Origin: Spirosoma oryzicola
Lineage (GTDB): Bacteria > Bacteroidota > Bacteroidia > Cytophagales > Spirosomataceae
NCBI RefSeq assembly: GCF_021233055.1
Contig: NZ_CP089538.1
Location: 4,666,501 to 4,730,500 of the forward strand
Reading direction: 5' to 3'
DNA length: 64,000 nt
In this document: piece after piece, positions 9,539 through 17,252 of the stretch
How positions within the stretch are numbered: the first letter of the stretch is position 1
Layout of the letters: the number at the start of each line of letters is the position of its first letter
The notes under the pieces: model-generated
What the model was told of the DNA's origin: nothing
What the model saw: the letters and a program-made list of their open reading frames with translations, nothing else
Databases searched by the model: none
Translations under genes and position numbers: made by a program

Positions 9539-10108
9539 ATGCATAGCCTTACAGACATGGGTAAACGGACAAACCGATTAACGGTGTTAATCAGCATTCA
9601 CTACCGTCTCGTCATTGGCATTATACTCCTACTTGGTGCGACAAGCTGGCAGAGAAGCACCTACCAGCGTCCGACAAATCTCACGGTATACGCTTTTTTA
9701 AACACCGAATGTCCCATTAGTCAGCAATACACACGCCGACTAGCGGAGCTGTATCAGACATTTAGTCCGGAAGGGGTGCGGTTTGTTGCTGTCTTTCCGC
9801 TTCGGACGGACACGCCGAAAGCGATTGAGCAGTTTCGAGTCGATTATAAGTTGCCTTTTGCCGGACAGCCAGACAAGGGGGCACGGCTGGCCCGGCAGTT
9901 TCGGGCGCACGTCACGCCCGAAGTGGTTGTCATGCAGTCGGATGGAAAAGTGCGGTACCAAGGGGCTATCGATGATTGGTACGTTGATCTGGGAAAGCGT
10001 CGCACCGAAGCCGTACATACCTACTTACGGGATGCCCTCAACGCGTTACTAACCAATCAGCCGGTTCCTGAAGCACGCACGGAGGCAGTCGGCTGTTTAA
10101 TTGAGTAA
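9539..10108 (+). CDS. Membrane-anchored thioredoxin-fold (redoxin) protein
   Basis: This 189-residue protein has an N-terminal hydrophobic segment (LVIGIILLLGATSW) that would export or anchor it, followed by a thioredoxin-like domain. The active-site region reads FLNTECPISQQY: one Cys in a CPxS setting, more like a peroxiredoxin or AhpC/TSA protein than a CxxC thioredoxin. A second Cys close to the C-terminus (VGCLIE) could be the resolving residue. The domain includes the usual PEVVVM cis-Pro turn (THVTPEVV-like). I chose the ATG at 9539; the ATG at 9557 is equally possible. It stands alone, divergent from susCD and convergent with the patatin gene, so its electron partner is unknown. Confidence 0.75.
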   Translation: MHSLTDMGKRTNRLTVLISIHYRLVIGIILLLGATSWQRSTYQRPTNLTVYAFLNTECPISQQYTRRLAELYQTFSPEGVRFVAVFPLRTDTPKAIEQFRVDYKLPFAGQPDKGARLARQFRAHVTPEVVVMQSDGKVRYQGAIDDWYVDLGKRRTEAVHTYLRDALNALLTNQPVPEARTEAVGCLIE

Positions 10109-10179
10109 CCAGCGTTTGATTTACACCGGTTGTCTGCGTAGTAGGGTGAGCGCAGGCTCAAAAGCCTTCCGGGCGCTTA

Positions 10180-10959
10180 TTAAACAATTTCAATCGGTGG
10201 CGTTTGGAGTCGTTTCTCGATATCAGCCGCGATCGACTTCGTATACTGATAACCAACCCGGAACAGATCCCGCGCTTTGCTGATGTCGGTCGTAGTGTAT
10301 TGTGCCAACTGAGGGGGTTCGATCAGCACCGAACAGCGGGCAAACCGATCTTTTGTTTTACTCTGCACCGCCAGCACCAGGCTCCGTTCGATTACCCCGC
10401 GCATCGACGTAATGGGCTTGCGCGGTCCCAGCACGTTGCAGTGCGACCCAATTAGGCAATCTACTTTGTGCTCGATGACATCGACGGGTAAATTGTTCAG
10501 GACTCCCCCATCCACATACTGCCGCTTGTTGATCATAAACGGCTCGAAAATGCCCGGCAAACAACACGATGCCAGTACGGGCCGGACGAGTTCACCCTTT
10601 TCAAACACAACCTGTTCTCCGCTGTTGAGGTCAACCGCTACTACGTGCAACGGAATTTGCAGCCCTTCGAAGGAATCATGAGGAATATACTTTCGGTATA
10701 GATCAACGATAGGATCGAGCCGCAACAGGCCCATCCGATTCCAGGTAGGTCGTAAATGCCGCACGAAAGACGACGATTCAATTAGTTTCAAGCTTTCGTC
10801 GGGGGAGTAACCCTGAGCAAGCAATGCGCCAACAATGGCTCCGGCACTGGTTCCGGCAATCTGATCGAACCCAATGCCCATTTCCTGTAAAGCTTTTATT
10901 ACGCCCAAGTGAGCAACTCCGCGCGCTCCACCACCGGACAATACCAAACCAATTTTCAT
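10180..10959 (-). CDS. Patatin-like phospholipase (RssA-like)
   Basis: This 259-residue protein carries the full patatin catalytic set: the oxyanion-hole motif SGGGARGVAHLG near the N-terminus, the nucleophile elbow GTSAG (Ser about residue 41) and the DGG motif in YVDGGVLNNLPV that supplies the catalytic Asp. The family hydrolyses acyl ester bonds of lipids using a Ser-Asp dyad. The length fits the short bacterial RssA-like group without extra domains, and no signal peptide is seen, so it is probably cytosolic or membrane-associated. It lies downstream of the metallo-hydrolase gene on the same strand with an 80-bp gap and may be cotranscribed with it. Confidence 0.9.
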   Translation of the reverse strand: MKIGLVLSGGGARGVAHLGVIKALQEMGIGFDQIAGTSAGAIVGALLAQGYSPDESLKLIESSSFVRHLRPTWNRMGLLRLDPIVDLYRKYIPHDSFEGLQIPLHVVAVDLNSGEQVVFEKGELVRPVLASCCLPGIFEPFMINKRQYVDGGVLNNLPVDVIEHKVDCLIGSHCNVLGPRKPITSMRGVIERSLVLAVQSKTKDRFARCSVLIEPPQLAQYTTTDISKARDLFRVGYQYTKSIAADIEKRLQTPPIEIV

Positions 10960-11039
10960 TGTTCATCAATTCGCTCCAATCAAATAACGACTGGATCAAT
11001 TTTTTGGTTTGCACCCGTAACGCGGACAGGATGGCCGCG

Positions 11040-11876
11040 TTACAGAAAGTCCGAGAGTTTTCCCTTTTCGTTTACCCGAACTCCTTTCTCAGTCTTTTCA
11101 ACGGTTCCGGCTTCTGTGACCGGATCATGCTCGAAGACCAGAATCCAGTTTTCGTCAGCAGCCTGTTGCAATAGCCGGGCTTTCTCGTCCATTGTCAGCA
11201 ACGGTCGCATATCGTAGCTCATCACGTAGGGCAACGGGACGTGCGCCGACGACGGAATCAGATCGGCCATGTATGCAACTGTTCGTCCGTTGATCTGAAA
11301 GAGCGGCAGCGCCATTTTTTCCGTATGGCCATCTACGTACAGCAACGAGATCGTATCGTACGGAAATGGATTCTGCTCCAGAAATTTCAGTTGACCACTT
11401 TCCTGCAAAGGCCGAATATTTTCGCTCAGAAACGACGCTTTTTCGCGCGGATTCGGGTTCATTGCCCAATTCCAGTGCAATGGGTGTGTCCAGTAAGCAG
11501 CGTTTGAAAAAACCGGAACTAGCCGTTCCTCGTTTCGCCTGACGGCTCCCCCTACATGGTCAAAATGAAGGTGCGTAAGCAGTACGTCGGTTACGTCAGT
11601 TTCCGAGTACCCTACTTTTCGGATCGAACTTAGCAGCGAAGCATCCCCGTGGAGATCATAGTGACCAAAAAACTTAGCATCCTGCTTGTCGCCAATACCG
11701 GTATCTACCAGCAAAAGCCGATTTCCCTGTTCGAAGAGCAAACAACGCATAGCCCAGGTACAGCGGTTCAACTCATCGGCGGGGTTGAGCTTATTCCAGA
11801 GCGGCTTAGGGACAACACCAAACATAGCACCACCATCAAGCTTAAAAAGACCAGTATCGAGGGTTCGTAACGACAT
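11040..11876 (-). CDS. Metallo-beta-lactamase-fold hydrolase
   Basis: This 278-residue protein has the MBL-fold metal site THLHFDHVGG (HxHxDH), an upstream LLVDTGIG strand-turn that commonly ends beta-strand 4, a later YMADLIPSS region with the bridging Asp, and a C-terminal FEHDP His. The organisation resembles the quorum-quenching lactonase/YtnP-like branch, but substrate cannot be assigned by eye. The ATG at 11876 is chosen because a TTG three codons upstream sits closer to the promoter element and has no support. No signal peptide is present, so it is likely cytosolic. Confidence 0.85.
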   Translation of the reverse strand: MSLRTLDTGLFKLDGGAMFGVVPKPLWNKLNPADELNRCTWAMRCLLFEQGNRLLLVDTGIGDKQDAKFFGHYDLHGDASLLSSIRKVGYSETDVTDVLLTHLHFDHVGGAVRRNEERLVPVFSNAAYWTHPLHWNWAMNPNPREKASFLSENIRPLQESGQLKFLEQNPFPYDTISLLYVDGHTEKMALPLFQINGRTVAYMADLIPSSAHVPLPYVMSYDMRPLLTMDEKARLLQQAADENWILVFEHDPVTEAGTVEKTEKGVRVNEKGKLSDFL

Positions 11877-11901
11877 ACGGCACAAGTAGAAAAGTATAGC
11901 A

Positions 11902-11909
11902 CAAAGGTA
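11902..11909 (-). promoter_or_regulatory. -7 promoter element ahead of the MBL-fold hydrolase
   Basis: TACCTTTG on the minus strand (11909-11902) matches TAnnTTTG and would place the transcript start about 19 nt ahead of the ATG at 11876. A -33 TTTG at 17-23 bp is not seen. Confidence 0.4.
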
Positions 11910-12026
11910 GCGCTCTGCAATCTTGTTATTATTGATCCAATAAATAGCAATTCAAGAATCTAATAAACCCAATTGTTCGTTATAGACTACAGGCGACCCA
12001 ACAAACTACCCTAACTATATTAACCG

Positions 12027-12788
12027 ATGAAACGAATTGTCCACAAGCACCCGCTAGCCATTCGCTGGTTTCACTGGATTAATTTTCCGGTGCTGTTCGT
12101 CATGATCTGGAGCGGAATGCTGATCTACTGGGCATACGATCCGTACAAAATTCAGATCGGTGATTACACGCTTATTTCTTTTTTCCCCGACGGATTCTAT
12201 AAATTTTTCAAGCTGTCCCGCCGACTGGCCGAGGGTATGGCCTGGCACTTCGTGTTCATGTGGATTTTTCTGCTGAACGGATTGCTGTATGTGGGTTATA
12301 CCGTTGTTTCCGGCGAATGGCGGCATCTGGTGCCAGACCGCAACTCTTTTCGGGAAGCGGTTCAGGTAACGCTCTACGATCTGGGACTTCGTAAATCGCA
12401 ACCGCCTTTTATCAAGTACAATGGAGCGCAAAAAATCGCTTATTCAACCATTATTCTTATGGGTGTTGGCTCAATACTCACGGGTTATGCCATCTATAAA
12501 CCAACGCAATTTTCGTGGCTTACGCGGTTGCTTGGCGGCTACGAAGCGGCCCGTCTGGAACACTTCGTTCTAACCGTTGGCTTTGTATTGTTTTTCTTTG
12601 TTCACGTTGCTCAGGTAATTCGGGCGGGCTGGCAAAACTTTCAATCCATGATAACGGGCGTTGAAGTCATCAAGCCACACTCCCCCAATCAGCCAACACC
12701 GCAAGGGTCCGACAACGTACGCCCTGCTGGCCCATCGGAACCGACGCCATCGCCTATGACCCCTCCAACCCGACCCGCTTTATCATGA
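12027..12788 (+). CDS. Cytochrome b561-type membrane subunit for a molybdoenzyme
   Basis: This 253-residue integral membrane protein has four hydrophobic helices with heme-type histidines in RWFHW (helix 1), AWHFVF (helix 2), LEHFVL and FFVHVAQ (helix 4), as in the cytochrome b/b6-like subunits that accept or donate electrons for periplasmic molybdoenzymes. The last 40 residues are a Pro-rich hydrophilic tail without heme ligands, an unusual extra. Its stop overlaps the start of the molybdoenzyme gene by four bases (ATGA), strong evidence for translational coupling. It therefore most likely carries electrons between that enzyme and the quinone pool. Confidence 0.88.
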   Translation: MKRIVHKHPLAIRWFHWINFPVLFVMIWSGMLIYWAYDPYKIQIGDYTLISFFPDGFYKFFKLSRRLAEGMAWHFVFMWIFLLNGLLYVGYTVVSGEWRHLVPDRNSFREAVQVTLYDLGLRKSQPPFIKYNGAQKIAYSTIILMGVGSILTGYAIYKPTQFSWLTRLLGGYEAARLEHFVLTVGFVLFFFVHVAQVIRAGWQNFQSMITGVEVIKPHSPNQPTPQGSDNVRPAGPSEPTPSPMTPPTRPALS

Positions 12789-13600
12789 CTATACCGAATA
12801 AACCCGCTCCAAACGAACCGCAACTGCCGCAGGAAGATGTTCCAGAATCAGCCGTTCGCCGACGGATGCTAAAAGCGTTCGGGTGGTTTTCTGTTGCCGC
12901 AGCCGTTCCTTTCGTTTCGTATAACTGGATAACGCGCAGCCCCAAAGCAATGGGTATGCTTAAACCTTTGCGGGATGTCCTGAACACCAACGAGACGATT
13001 GCGCGTACGTACTTTAGCGACACGCATCTAATCCGCACGTTTGCCGTTGACGATGCCGCCAAAAAAGCCCGCGTAAATGGTTACGACGGCTTGAAATCGC
13101 CGATTCCGGAAGACTGGAAACTTCAGATCGATGTTCCGGGAAAGCAACCGTTGGCATTGACTATTGACGACATCAAAGCATTACCCAAACAGGAGATTGT
13201 CTACGAATTCAAATGCATCGAAGGCTGGAGTCAGATCCAGCATTGGGGCGGAGTTCGTTTGTCTGATTTTCTGGAAAAATACAAGCTCGGAACGCGCAGC
13301 GGCAACGCTCCCTCTCCCGACAACACGGATGATCTGTTTAACTACATCGGTTTGGAAACGCCCGATAAAGGGTATTATGTCGGTATCGATATAGAGAGTG
13401 CGCTCCACCCACAGACACTGCTCGCTTACGAATTGAACGGGCAACCGATCAATAGTCAGCACGGTGCTCCGCTTCGTCTGATTATTCCGGTAAAATACGG
13501 CGTCAAAAATCTCAAGCGTATCGGTCGGATGTTCTTCGCGGATGAACGCCCGCGCGACTTCTGGGCCGAACGCGGCTACGATTATTATGTTGGTTTGTAA
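12785..13600 (+). CDS. Sulfite-oxidase-like molybdopterin-dependent oxidoreductase
   Basis: This 271-residue protein is a member of the sulfite oxidase/YedY superfamily. The molybdenum-ligand Cys is Cys144 in EFKCIEGWSQIQHWGG, and the C-terminal half contains NSQHGAPLRLIIPVKYGVK, which builds the molybdopterin pocket. Near the N-terminus RRRMLK followed by a hydrophobic run (FSVAAAVPFVSYNW) suggests a twin-arginine export signal that may stay as an anchor. It is coupled to the cytochrome b gene upstream. The family includes protein methionine-sulfoxide reductases and sulfite dehydrogenases; absence of a heme-c domain and the b-type partner leave the reaction open. An fdhD gene, which serves formate dehydrogenases rather than this family, lies 24 kb away. 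Confidence 0.88.
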   Translation: MTIPNKPAPNEPQLPQEDVPESAVRRRMLKAFGWFSVAAAVPFVSYNWITRSPKAMGMLKPLRDVLNTNETIARTYFSDTHLIRTFAVDDAAKKARVNGYDGLKSPIPEDWKLQIDVPGKQPLALTIDDIKALPKQEIVYEFKCIEGWSQIQHWGGVRLSDFLEKYKLGTRSGNAPSPDNTDDLFNYIGLETPDKGYYVGIDIESALHPQTLLAYELNGQPINSQHGAPLRLIIPVKYGVKNLKRIGRMFFADERPRDFWAERGYDYYVGL

Positions 13601-13752
13601 AACGGAACTATACTTTGCAAACCAACCATTTGTTTTACCGTCCAAATTCAAAACAGACAAATCCTTAAACTACAGTGATTTATCTTTTTAAATACGTACT
13701 ATAGTTCAAAAAATCAAACTACTAGTGTAGCCCGCTTCAACGCCTGTTCGAC

Positions 13753-13825
13753 GCAGTTCAGGTGGTTCTTTATACAGTTCAGACAGTAGCTGCTGGTTCG
13801 TCCCCCCGTTCGCGACGTAAGTTTG
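13753..13825 (+). promoter_or_regulatory. Predicted LytTR operator and promoter (site A)
   Basis: Two 9-bp direct repeats, GCAGTTCAG (13753-13761) and ACAGTTCAG (13774-13782), repeat with a 21-bp period, the geometry known for LytTR response regulators (consensus [TA][AC][CA]GTTN[AG][TG] with 12-13 bp between). They match 8 of 9 and 9 of 9 positions. After 35 bp comes the -7 element TAAGTTTG (13818-13825). The next gene starts at 13866. The same arrangement occurs at 18371-18442 and 59227-59299. Confidence 0.65.
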
Positions 13826-13865
13826 CATCGTTCCTCACGGATAACCAGAAACAACAAATACTGTC

Positions 13866-14615
13866 ATGAAATCGTTTACTCAATTAGCCATGCTGGCGAT
13901 TGCCCTTGTCTGCTCTACGGATCTCACTATGGCTCAGCAGTCGGTTCGGCGCCCGGCTACCCAAACCAGCACCGCCGTCAGAAAACCAGTTCAGAGACCC
14001 GCTGCCAGCCCGGTTAGACGACCAGCAACAACTGCGGTCGCACCGAGGGCACAAGCTCCGGTAGCAGAAGCCAGACCAGCCCCAGTAGAAGCCCAACCCG
14101 CTCCAACTTCGCAGACGGTTGCCCGGCCACAGCCTGGTGCGCGTTACGCTACGACACGCTCGTACAGTCGTCCATCACGCAGCAGTCATGCGGTATACCT
14201 CAACGCCGGACTTGGCTTAGCAACCTACTACGGGGGTGGTTTGCCACTAGGCGTTTCGGTTGAAGTAGACGCGAAAAACAACTTTTCGGTCGGCGGCTCC
14301 ATCGACTACTACCGCTATGCCAACGGCTATTATTCAGGCGGTTACAACTTCGTCTATTTTGGCGGGCGGGCATCATACCACCTGGGCGAAGCGATGAATG
14401 TGCAAACCAGCACCTTTGACCCTTACGTTGGTGCATCCCTTGGCTTCCGGTATGCAGGCAATAGCGGGTATTATGATTACGGCGGGTACAACAGTGGCCT
14501 GTTCGTCGGATTACACCTGGGTGCCCGGTTCATGTTCGCCCCAAAAGTTGGCGCGTTCGCAGAAGTAGGTTATGGCGTATCAGCCGTGAAACTCGGTCTG
14601 ACCGCAAAATTCTAA
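13866..14615 (+). CDS. Outer-membrane beta-barrel protein with Pro/Ala-rich linker (paralogue 1)
   Basis: This 249-residue protein has a signal peptide ending TMAQQ, then about 75 residues of Pro, Ala, Arg and Thr-rich, repetitive sequence (such as RRPAT and APVEAQPAPT), and then a compact beta-barrel domain beginning VYLNAGLGLATYYGGGLPLGVSVE and ending VSAVKLGLTAKF, with terminal Phe. The barrel is closely similar to the protein at 59363-60040: shared blocks include SVGGSIDY.RY, SYHLGE, FDPY.G.SLGFR and HLGARYMF. It looks like a porin-family or OmpA-barrel-like protein. A predicted LytTR site and promoter precede it. Role unknown; the linker may span the cell wall. Confidence 0.88.
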   Translation: MKSFTQLAMLAIALVCSTDLTMAQQSVRRPATQTSTAVRKPVQRPAASPVRRPATTAVAPRAQAPVAEARPAPVEAQPAPTSQTVARPQPGARYATTRSYSRPSRSSHAVYLNAGLGLATYYGGGLPLGVSVEVDAKNNFSVGGSIDYYRYANGYYSGGYNFVYFGGRASYHLGEAMNVQTSTFDPYVGASLGFRYAGNSGYYDYGGYNSGLFVGLHLGARFMFAPKVGAFAEVGYGVSAVKLGLTAKF

Positions 14616-14629
14616 GATAATTCCTTAAA

Positions 14630-14711
14630 ATCCGCAGGTACGCATCACGTCTGCCCTGTTTGACGATGACGCTAGTTCAAGTAGAGCACGGCCTGATGCG
14701 TACCTGCGGAT
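14630..14711. repeat. 18-bp perfect inverted repeat with 46-nt loop
   Basis: TCCGCAGGTACGCATCA (14631-14647) is matched perfectly by its complement at 14694-14710, and one more A-T pair extends it outward. It starts 15 bp after the stop of the outer-membrane gene. There is no T-run after it, so it is not a standard terminator; it may protect the 3' end of that transcript or form the leader of the small gene at 14738. Confidence 0.7.
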
Positions 14712-14737
14712 ACAAACACCATTTACGAATCAAACCA

Positions 14738-14857
14738 ATGAAAACTACCAGACACATCCGCACCGTTTTGCGCACTGAACGTGCCCGGTTATTGGGTATG
14801 GAAACGGTCGTTGCCCGTCCAGTACGTCGGACAGCCGTTTTTGCGACCGGCCGATAA
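14738..14857 (+). CDS. Possible small Arg-rich protein (39 residues)
   Basis: An ATG at 14738 opens a 39-codon frame encoding a strongly basic peptide (MKTTRHIRTVLRTERARLL..., ten or more Arg). It is framed by an 18-bp inverted repeat upstream and a strong rho-independent terminator at 14911-14945 downstream, with no other gene between, so something here is transcribed and terminated. It is too short to recognise. It could be a nucleic-acid-binding peptide, or the region could be a small RNA with an incidental frame. Confidence 0.35.
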   Translation: MKTTRHIRTVLRTERARLLGMETVVARPVRRTAVFATGR

Positions 14858-14910
14858 TACGTCCGCTTCTCTATCGACGCATCACTAACTACAGAGTCAG
14901 CTCAAGGTGT

Positions 14911-14945
14911 AGCCCTTGCCAACAATGGATTGGCAGGGGCTTTTT
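14911..14945 (+). terminator. Rho-independent terminator
   Basis: AGCCCTTGCCAA (14911-14922) pairs with TTGGCAGGGGCT (14930-14941) across a 7-nt loop, followed directly by TTTTT. It ends whatever transcript covers 14616-14900. Confidence 0.8.
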
Positions 14946-14976
14946 AGTGATCGATACTGCAAAGAGGCTGTAGATT

Positions 14977-15465
14977 TTACAGGTTCATCAGCCGCTTTAG
15001 CTTATCATAAAAGCCTGTGTTTCGAAAGGTAAACTGTTTGTGCAGGACATAATTGCTGATAAAGCTTAGTCCCATGCCCGCCGTGTGCGAAGCCAGCTTA
15101 TTGATGTTCACCACTTTGACGGAGAAAGGAATTGTGAATAGAATCGCTTCCATCCTTTCGGTCGAGAACTGATAAAGCAGCGAGGATCCGTAGACGGTTA
15201 TGATACAGGACAGTATCGAAACTAGCGTGAATTTGGCAATTTCGCGCCGGGTCTTCGCCGAGTTTTTTGCGTTGAACGCAAAGAGCTTGGTGAGATAAAA
15301 TCCAATGAAAAAAGAAGAGACATAACCGGCTAACAGCGCCTGTTCGTAGGTAACGGGAAACCACTCCTGAAGTAATGTGCCGACTATCAGCTGCAACGAA
15401 GCACCAATGGCCGCGACAATAAAATAAGCAATGAGATCTCTTTTGTTGAATAGTTGACTATTCAT
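14977..15465 (-). CDS. GtrA-family membrane protein
   Basis: This 162-residue protein has four transmembrane helices and the C-terminal GtrA signature FISNYVLHKQFTFR. The family is thought to help flip or deliver lipid-linked sugars used in glycosylation of surface polysaccharides or teichoic acids. Length is slightly above the 120-150 usual for the family. No glycosyltransferase is adjacent, so the partner is unknown. A -7 element TATCTTTG at 15495-15488 lies at a fitting distance upstream. Confidence 0.85.
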   Translation of the reverse strand: MNSQLFNKRDLIAYFIVAAIGASLQLIVGTLLQEWFPVTYEQALLAGYVSSFFIGFYLTKLFAFNAKNSAKTRREIAKFTLVSILSCIITVYGSSLLYQFSTERMEAILFTIPFSVKVVNINKLASHTAGMGLSFISNYVLHKQFTFRNTGFYDKLKRLMNL

Positions 15466-15487
15466 AGTGTACTGTGCGGGGAAACGG

Positions 15488-15495
15488 CAAAGATA
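15488..15495 (-). promoter_or_regulatory. -7 promoter element ahead of the GtrA-family gene
   Basis: TATCTTTG on the minus strand matches TAnnTTTG and lies about 23 bp upstream of the ATG at 15465. No -33 partner at 17-23 bp was found. Confidence 0.4.
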
Positions 15496-15615
15496 GGTAG
15501 AAAAGCTTAGTCCGCTTTTACAGCGCGCTACAAACCCAACACAGACTTCGCTACATAACGCACGAGTCGGCTCCGTAGCCGCATGAATTAAGTCGTTGAA
15601 CAGTGTACCGATACG

Positions 15616-15649
15616 TCATAATGGGATGCTCATTGTCATCCCATTATGA
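15616..15649. repeat. 13-bp perfect hairpin downstream of the ABM-domain gene
   Basis: TCATAATGGGATG (15616-15628) and its complement at 15637-15649 enclose an 8-nt loop. It lies 10 bp past the stop of the minus-strand gene at 15660-15950. No T-tract follows in that direction, so it may stabilise the 3' end rather than terminate alone. Confidence 0.6.
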
Positions 15650-15659
15650 ACAGAGCAGG

Positions 15660-15950
15660 TTAGGCGGGCAGTTCAGCGGTCTTGGTCAAAAACGTAAACG
15701 TAGGCGGTCCCACTGTACCACTGGCCTGCATTGTTTCTTTAACCGTTTGATCAGCCAAGAATCCTTCGAAATCGGCCCGCGAAGACCAGTCGAATAGAAT
15801 AACAAGCTGCTCTGGCGCCGGCAGTGTAAACACCTGCGCACGTTGGCAGCCGTGGCGCTGCCGAGCAGCTTTCCCGTTTGTCGTAAAAACGGTCATAAAT
15901 TGTTCATAGTCCCGAATCTGGACGTTCGCTAAAATAGAGATCGTGGTCAT
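15660..15950 (-). CDS. Small dimeric alpha/beta-barrel protein (ABM-like)
   Basis: This 96-residue protein has the pattern of the antibiotic-biosynthesis-monooxygenase-like dimeric alpha/beta barrel: a first strand (ISILANVQIRDYEQFMTVF), a helix with RQRHGCQRAQVFTL, and a strand-helix unit VILFDWSSRADFEGFL. Proteins of this fold include small monooxygenases and enzymes of heme breakdown, but the fold alone does not give a reaction. It is a free-standing gene. There is no export signal. Confidence 0.65.
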   Translation of the reverse strand: MTTISILANVQIRDYEQFMTVFTTNGKAARQRHGCQRAQVFTLPAPEQLVILFDWSSRADFEGFLADQTVKETMQASGTVGPPTFTFLTKTAELPA

Positions 15951-16301
15951 TGTCGTTGTTGGTAACTAGTGATTAGTACAAATTTGGAGCGATACGCGGC
16001 AGGTTGAAATAAGCGTCAACATGAACTGCTGTTTTCTGGTGTTCAGCTGTACAAGTCTCCCTTATGACGTAATTTCTTTGATCACAGGAATTTCCATCAG
16101 GTGTCATTCGTGCTTTCGCAACGGCAAGTGCTAACGATGCGTTTTCCGGTTCATTCCGCAGTTCTTCCCGTTTAAGCCGCTCTTTTGCCAGTTGGTACAG
16201 GCACCCTTTCAAACAGTCTATATTGTCGAGCACCTTTGTATCGATCAATGAGCCAAGCCCAACCGGGCAACCTCTTTTTTTCCCAAAACAACATAACTAT
16301 A
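15951..16301. other. Intergenic region with a doubtful minus-strand reading frame
   Basis: This 351-bp gap lies between divergent genes. On the minus strand 15973-16248 is open for 91 codons from a TTG; its first half has a plausible amino-acid mix (KERLKREELRNEPENASL) but it lacks a good start and any recognisable domain. The region must also hold the divergent promoters; CACCTTTG (16231-16238) is a near match to a -7 element for the lipoprotein at 16302. Confidence 0.4.
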
Positions 16302-16736
16302 ATGAACACATTTTTTGCTTTTCGTCGCTCAGCACTCCTCGTGCTACTCGTAGCCGCTTCTCTTTCCGCTTGTAAGAAGGAAAAAGATACGCCTGCGCCA
16401 GATTTGGCCAGCCAGGTATCAGGCACGTATAATTTCTCTGAACTAACTACAGGCGGCAAAAAGTATCCGGCCAGCGAAACCAACCTGAAAGGCACGATGA
16501 AAGTAAGCCGTCAGACCGCAACGACGGTATCCATTGATGTAGCGATCAACCTTAAATCAACGGGTGAAGCGTTCATTGAAGATTCTGCCGACGACGTAAC
16601 CGTAGTTGACGCCGGCAACGGTAGCGTTGAATACCGACTAAATGGGAATGTTATTGCCAAAGGCAGCAACAACAAACTAAGCATCAGTGGCGAAGACAGC
16701 GACGGCGTTGAGCTAACTGTTTCGGCAACCAAATAA
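16302..16736 (+). CDS. Small lipoprotein, lipocalin-like beta protein
   Basis: This 144-residue secreted lipoprotein begins with a hydrophobic signal and lipobox LSAC followed by KKEKD. The mature part is rich in alternating polar/hydrophobic strands (VSGTYNFSEL, GTMKVSRQTATTVSIDV, GVELTVSAT), which fits a lipocalin-like or other small beta-sandwich protein. I start it at the ATG at 16302 because that places the signal peptide at the N-terminus. It is followed after 37 bp by another small lipoprotein gene, and the pair ends at a terminator at 17089-17120. Function unknown. Confidence 0.8.
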   Translation: MNTFFAFRRSALLVLLVAASLSACKKEKDTPAPDLASQVSGTYNFSELTTGGKKYPASETNLKGTMKVSRQTATTVSIDVAINLKSTGEAFIEDSADDVTVVDAGNGSVEYRLNGNVIAKGSNNKLSISGEDSDGVELTVSATK

Positions 16737-16773
16737 ACCTCCTTTTTAACGACCGCAGCAGCGGACCAATACC

Positions 16774-17064
16774 ATGAAATCATTCAAGAAATTTACTGTA
16801 CTGGCTTTAGCCGCAATCACTCTTTCAGGATCGCTAACCAGTTGTGCAACTGTTTTTGGTGGCCGTATCACCGACGCTCAAAAACGCAAGCCAATGCCCG
16901 GCGAACCACAACGACAAGTCCGGACCGGCGCGTTGATAGCCGACATCCTATTGTTCTGGCCGGGTACCCTCGTTGATTTTGCAACCGGTGCGATTTACAA
17001 GCCTCAGCATAGCGTAACGGCTCAGAAAGTGCAGCATACACCGACAAAAAAGCAAACGAAATAG
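16774..17064 (+). CDS. Small YceK-like lipoprotein
   Basis: This 96-residue protein has a signal peptide with lipobox LTSC (SLTSCATVFGG) and a central hydrophobic stretch (TGALIADILLFWPGTLVDFATGAIYKP) resembling the pattern of small YceK/DUF1375-like lipoproteins. The C-terminus is basic (TPTKKQTK). It lies 37 bp after another lipoprotein gene and is followed by a terminator, so the two form a small operon. Role unknown. Confidence 0.8.
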   Translation: MKSFKKFTVLALAAITLSGSLTSCATVFGGRITDAQKRKPMPGEPQRQVRTGALIADILLFWPGTLVDFATGAIYKPQHSVTAQKVQHTPTKKQTK

Positions 17065-17088
17065 TCCGTTTGGAACGCTTCTATCCCC

Positions 17089-17120
17089 AAATCCCCGGCC
17101 ATTACTCGCTGGGGATTTTT
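17089..17120 (+). terminator. Rho-independent terminator of the two-lipoprotein operon
   Basis: AAATCCCCGGC (17089-17099) pairs with GCTGGGGATTT (17108-17118), one G-T wobble, loop of 8 nt, then continuing T residues to 17120. It begins 25 bp after the stop of the second lipoprotein gene. Confidence 0.8.
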
Positions 17121-17252
17121 AGTATACGTGCCGAATAAACACCATACAGACAGAGATTGTAGACTTATTCGAGTATTTGTCTGTGTATTTTACTGAAAAG
17201 TCCTGCTCTTCGGTTAATTTGCTACAGCGGAGCTTTCCTTTTCTCACCACCC

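Noticed and set aside
15973..16248. 91-codon minus-strand frame in an intergenic gap
   Set aside because: Starts at TTG with no promoter or domain. Kept only as a note in the intergenic entry because its first half looks protein-like.
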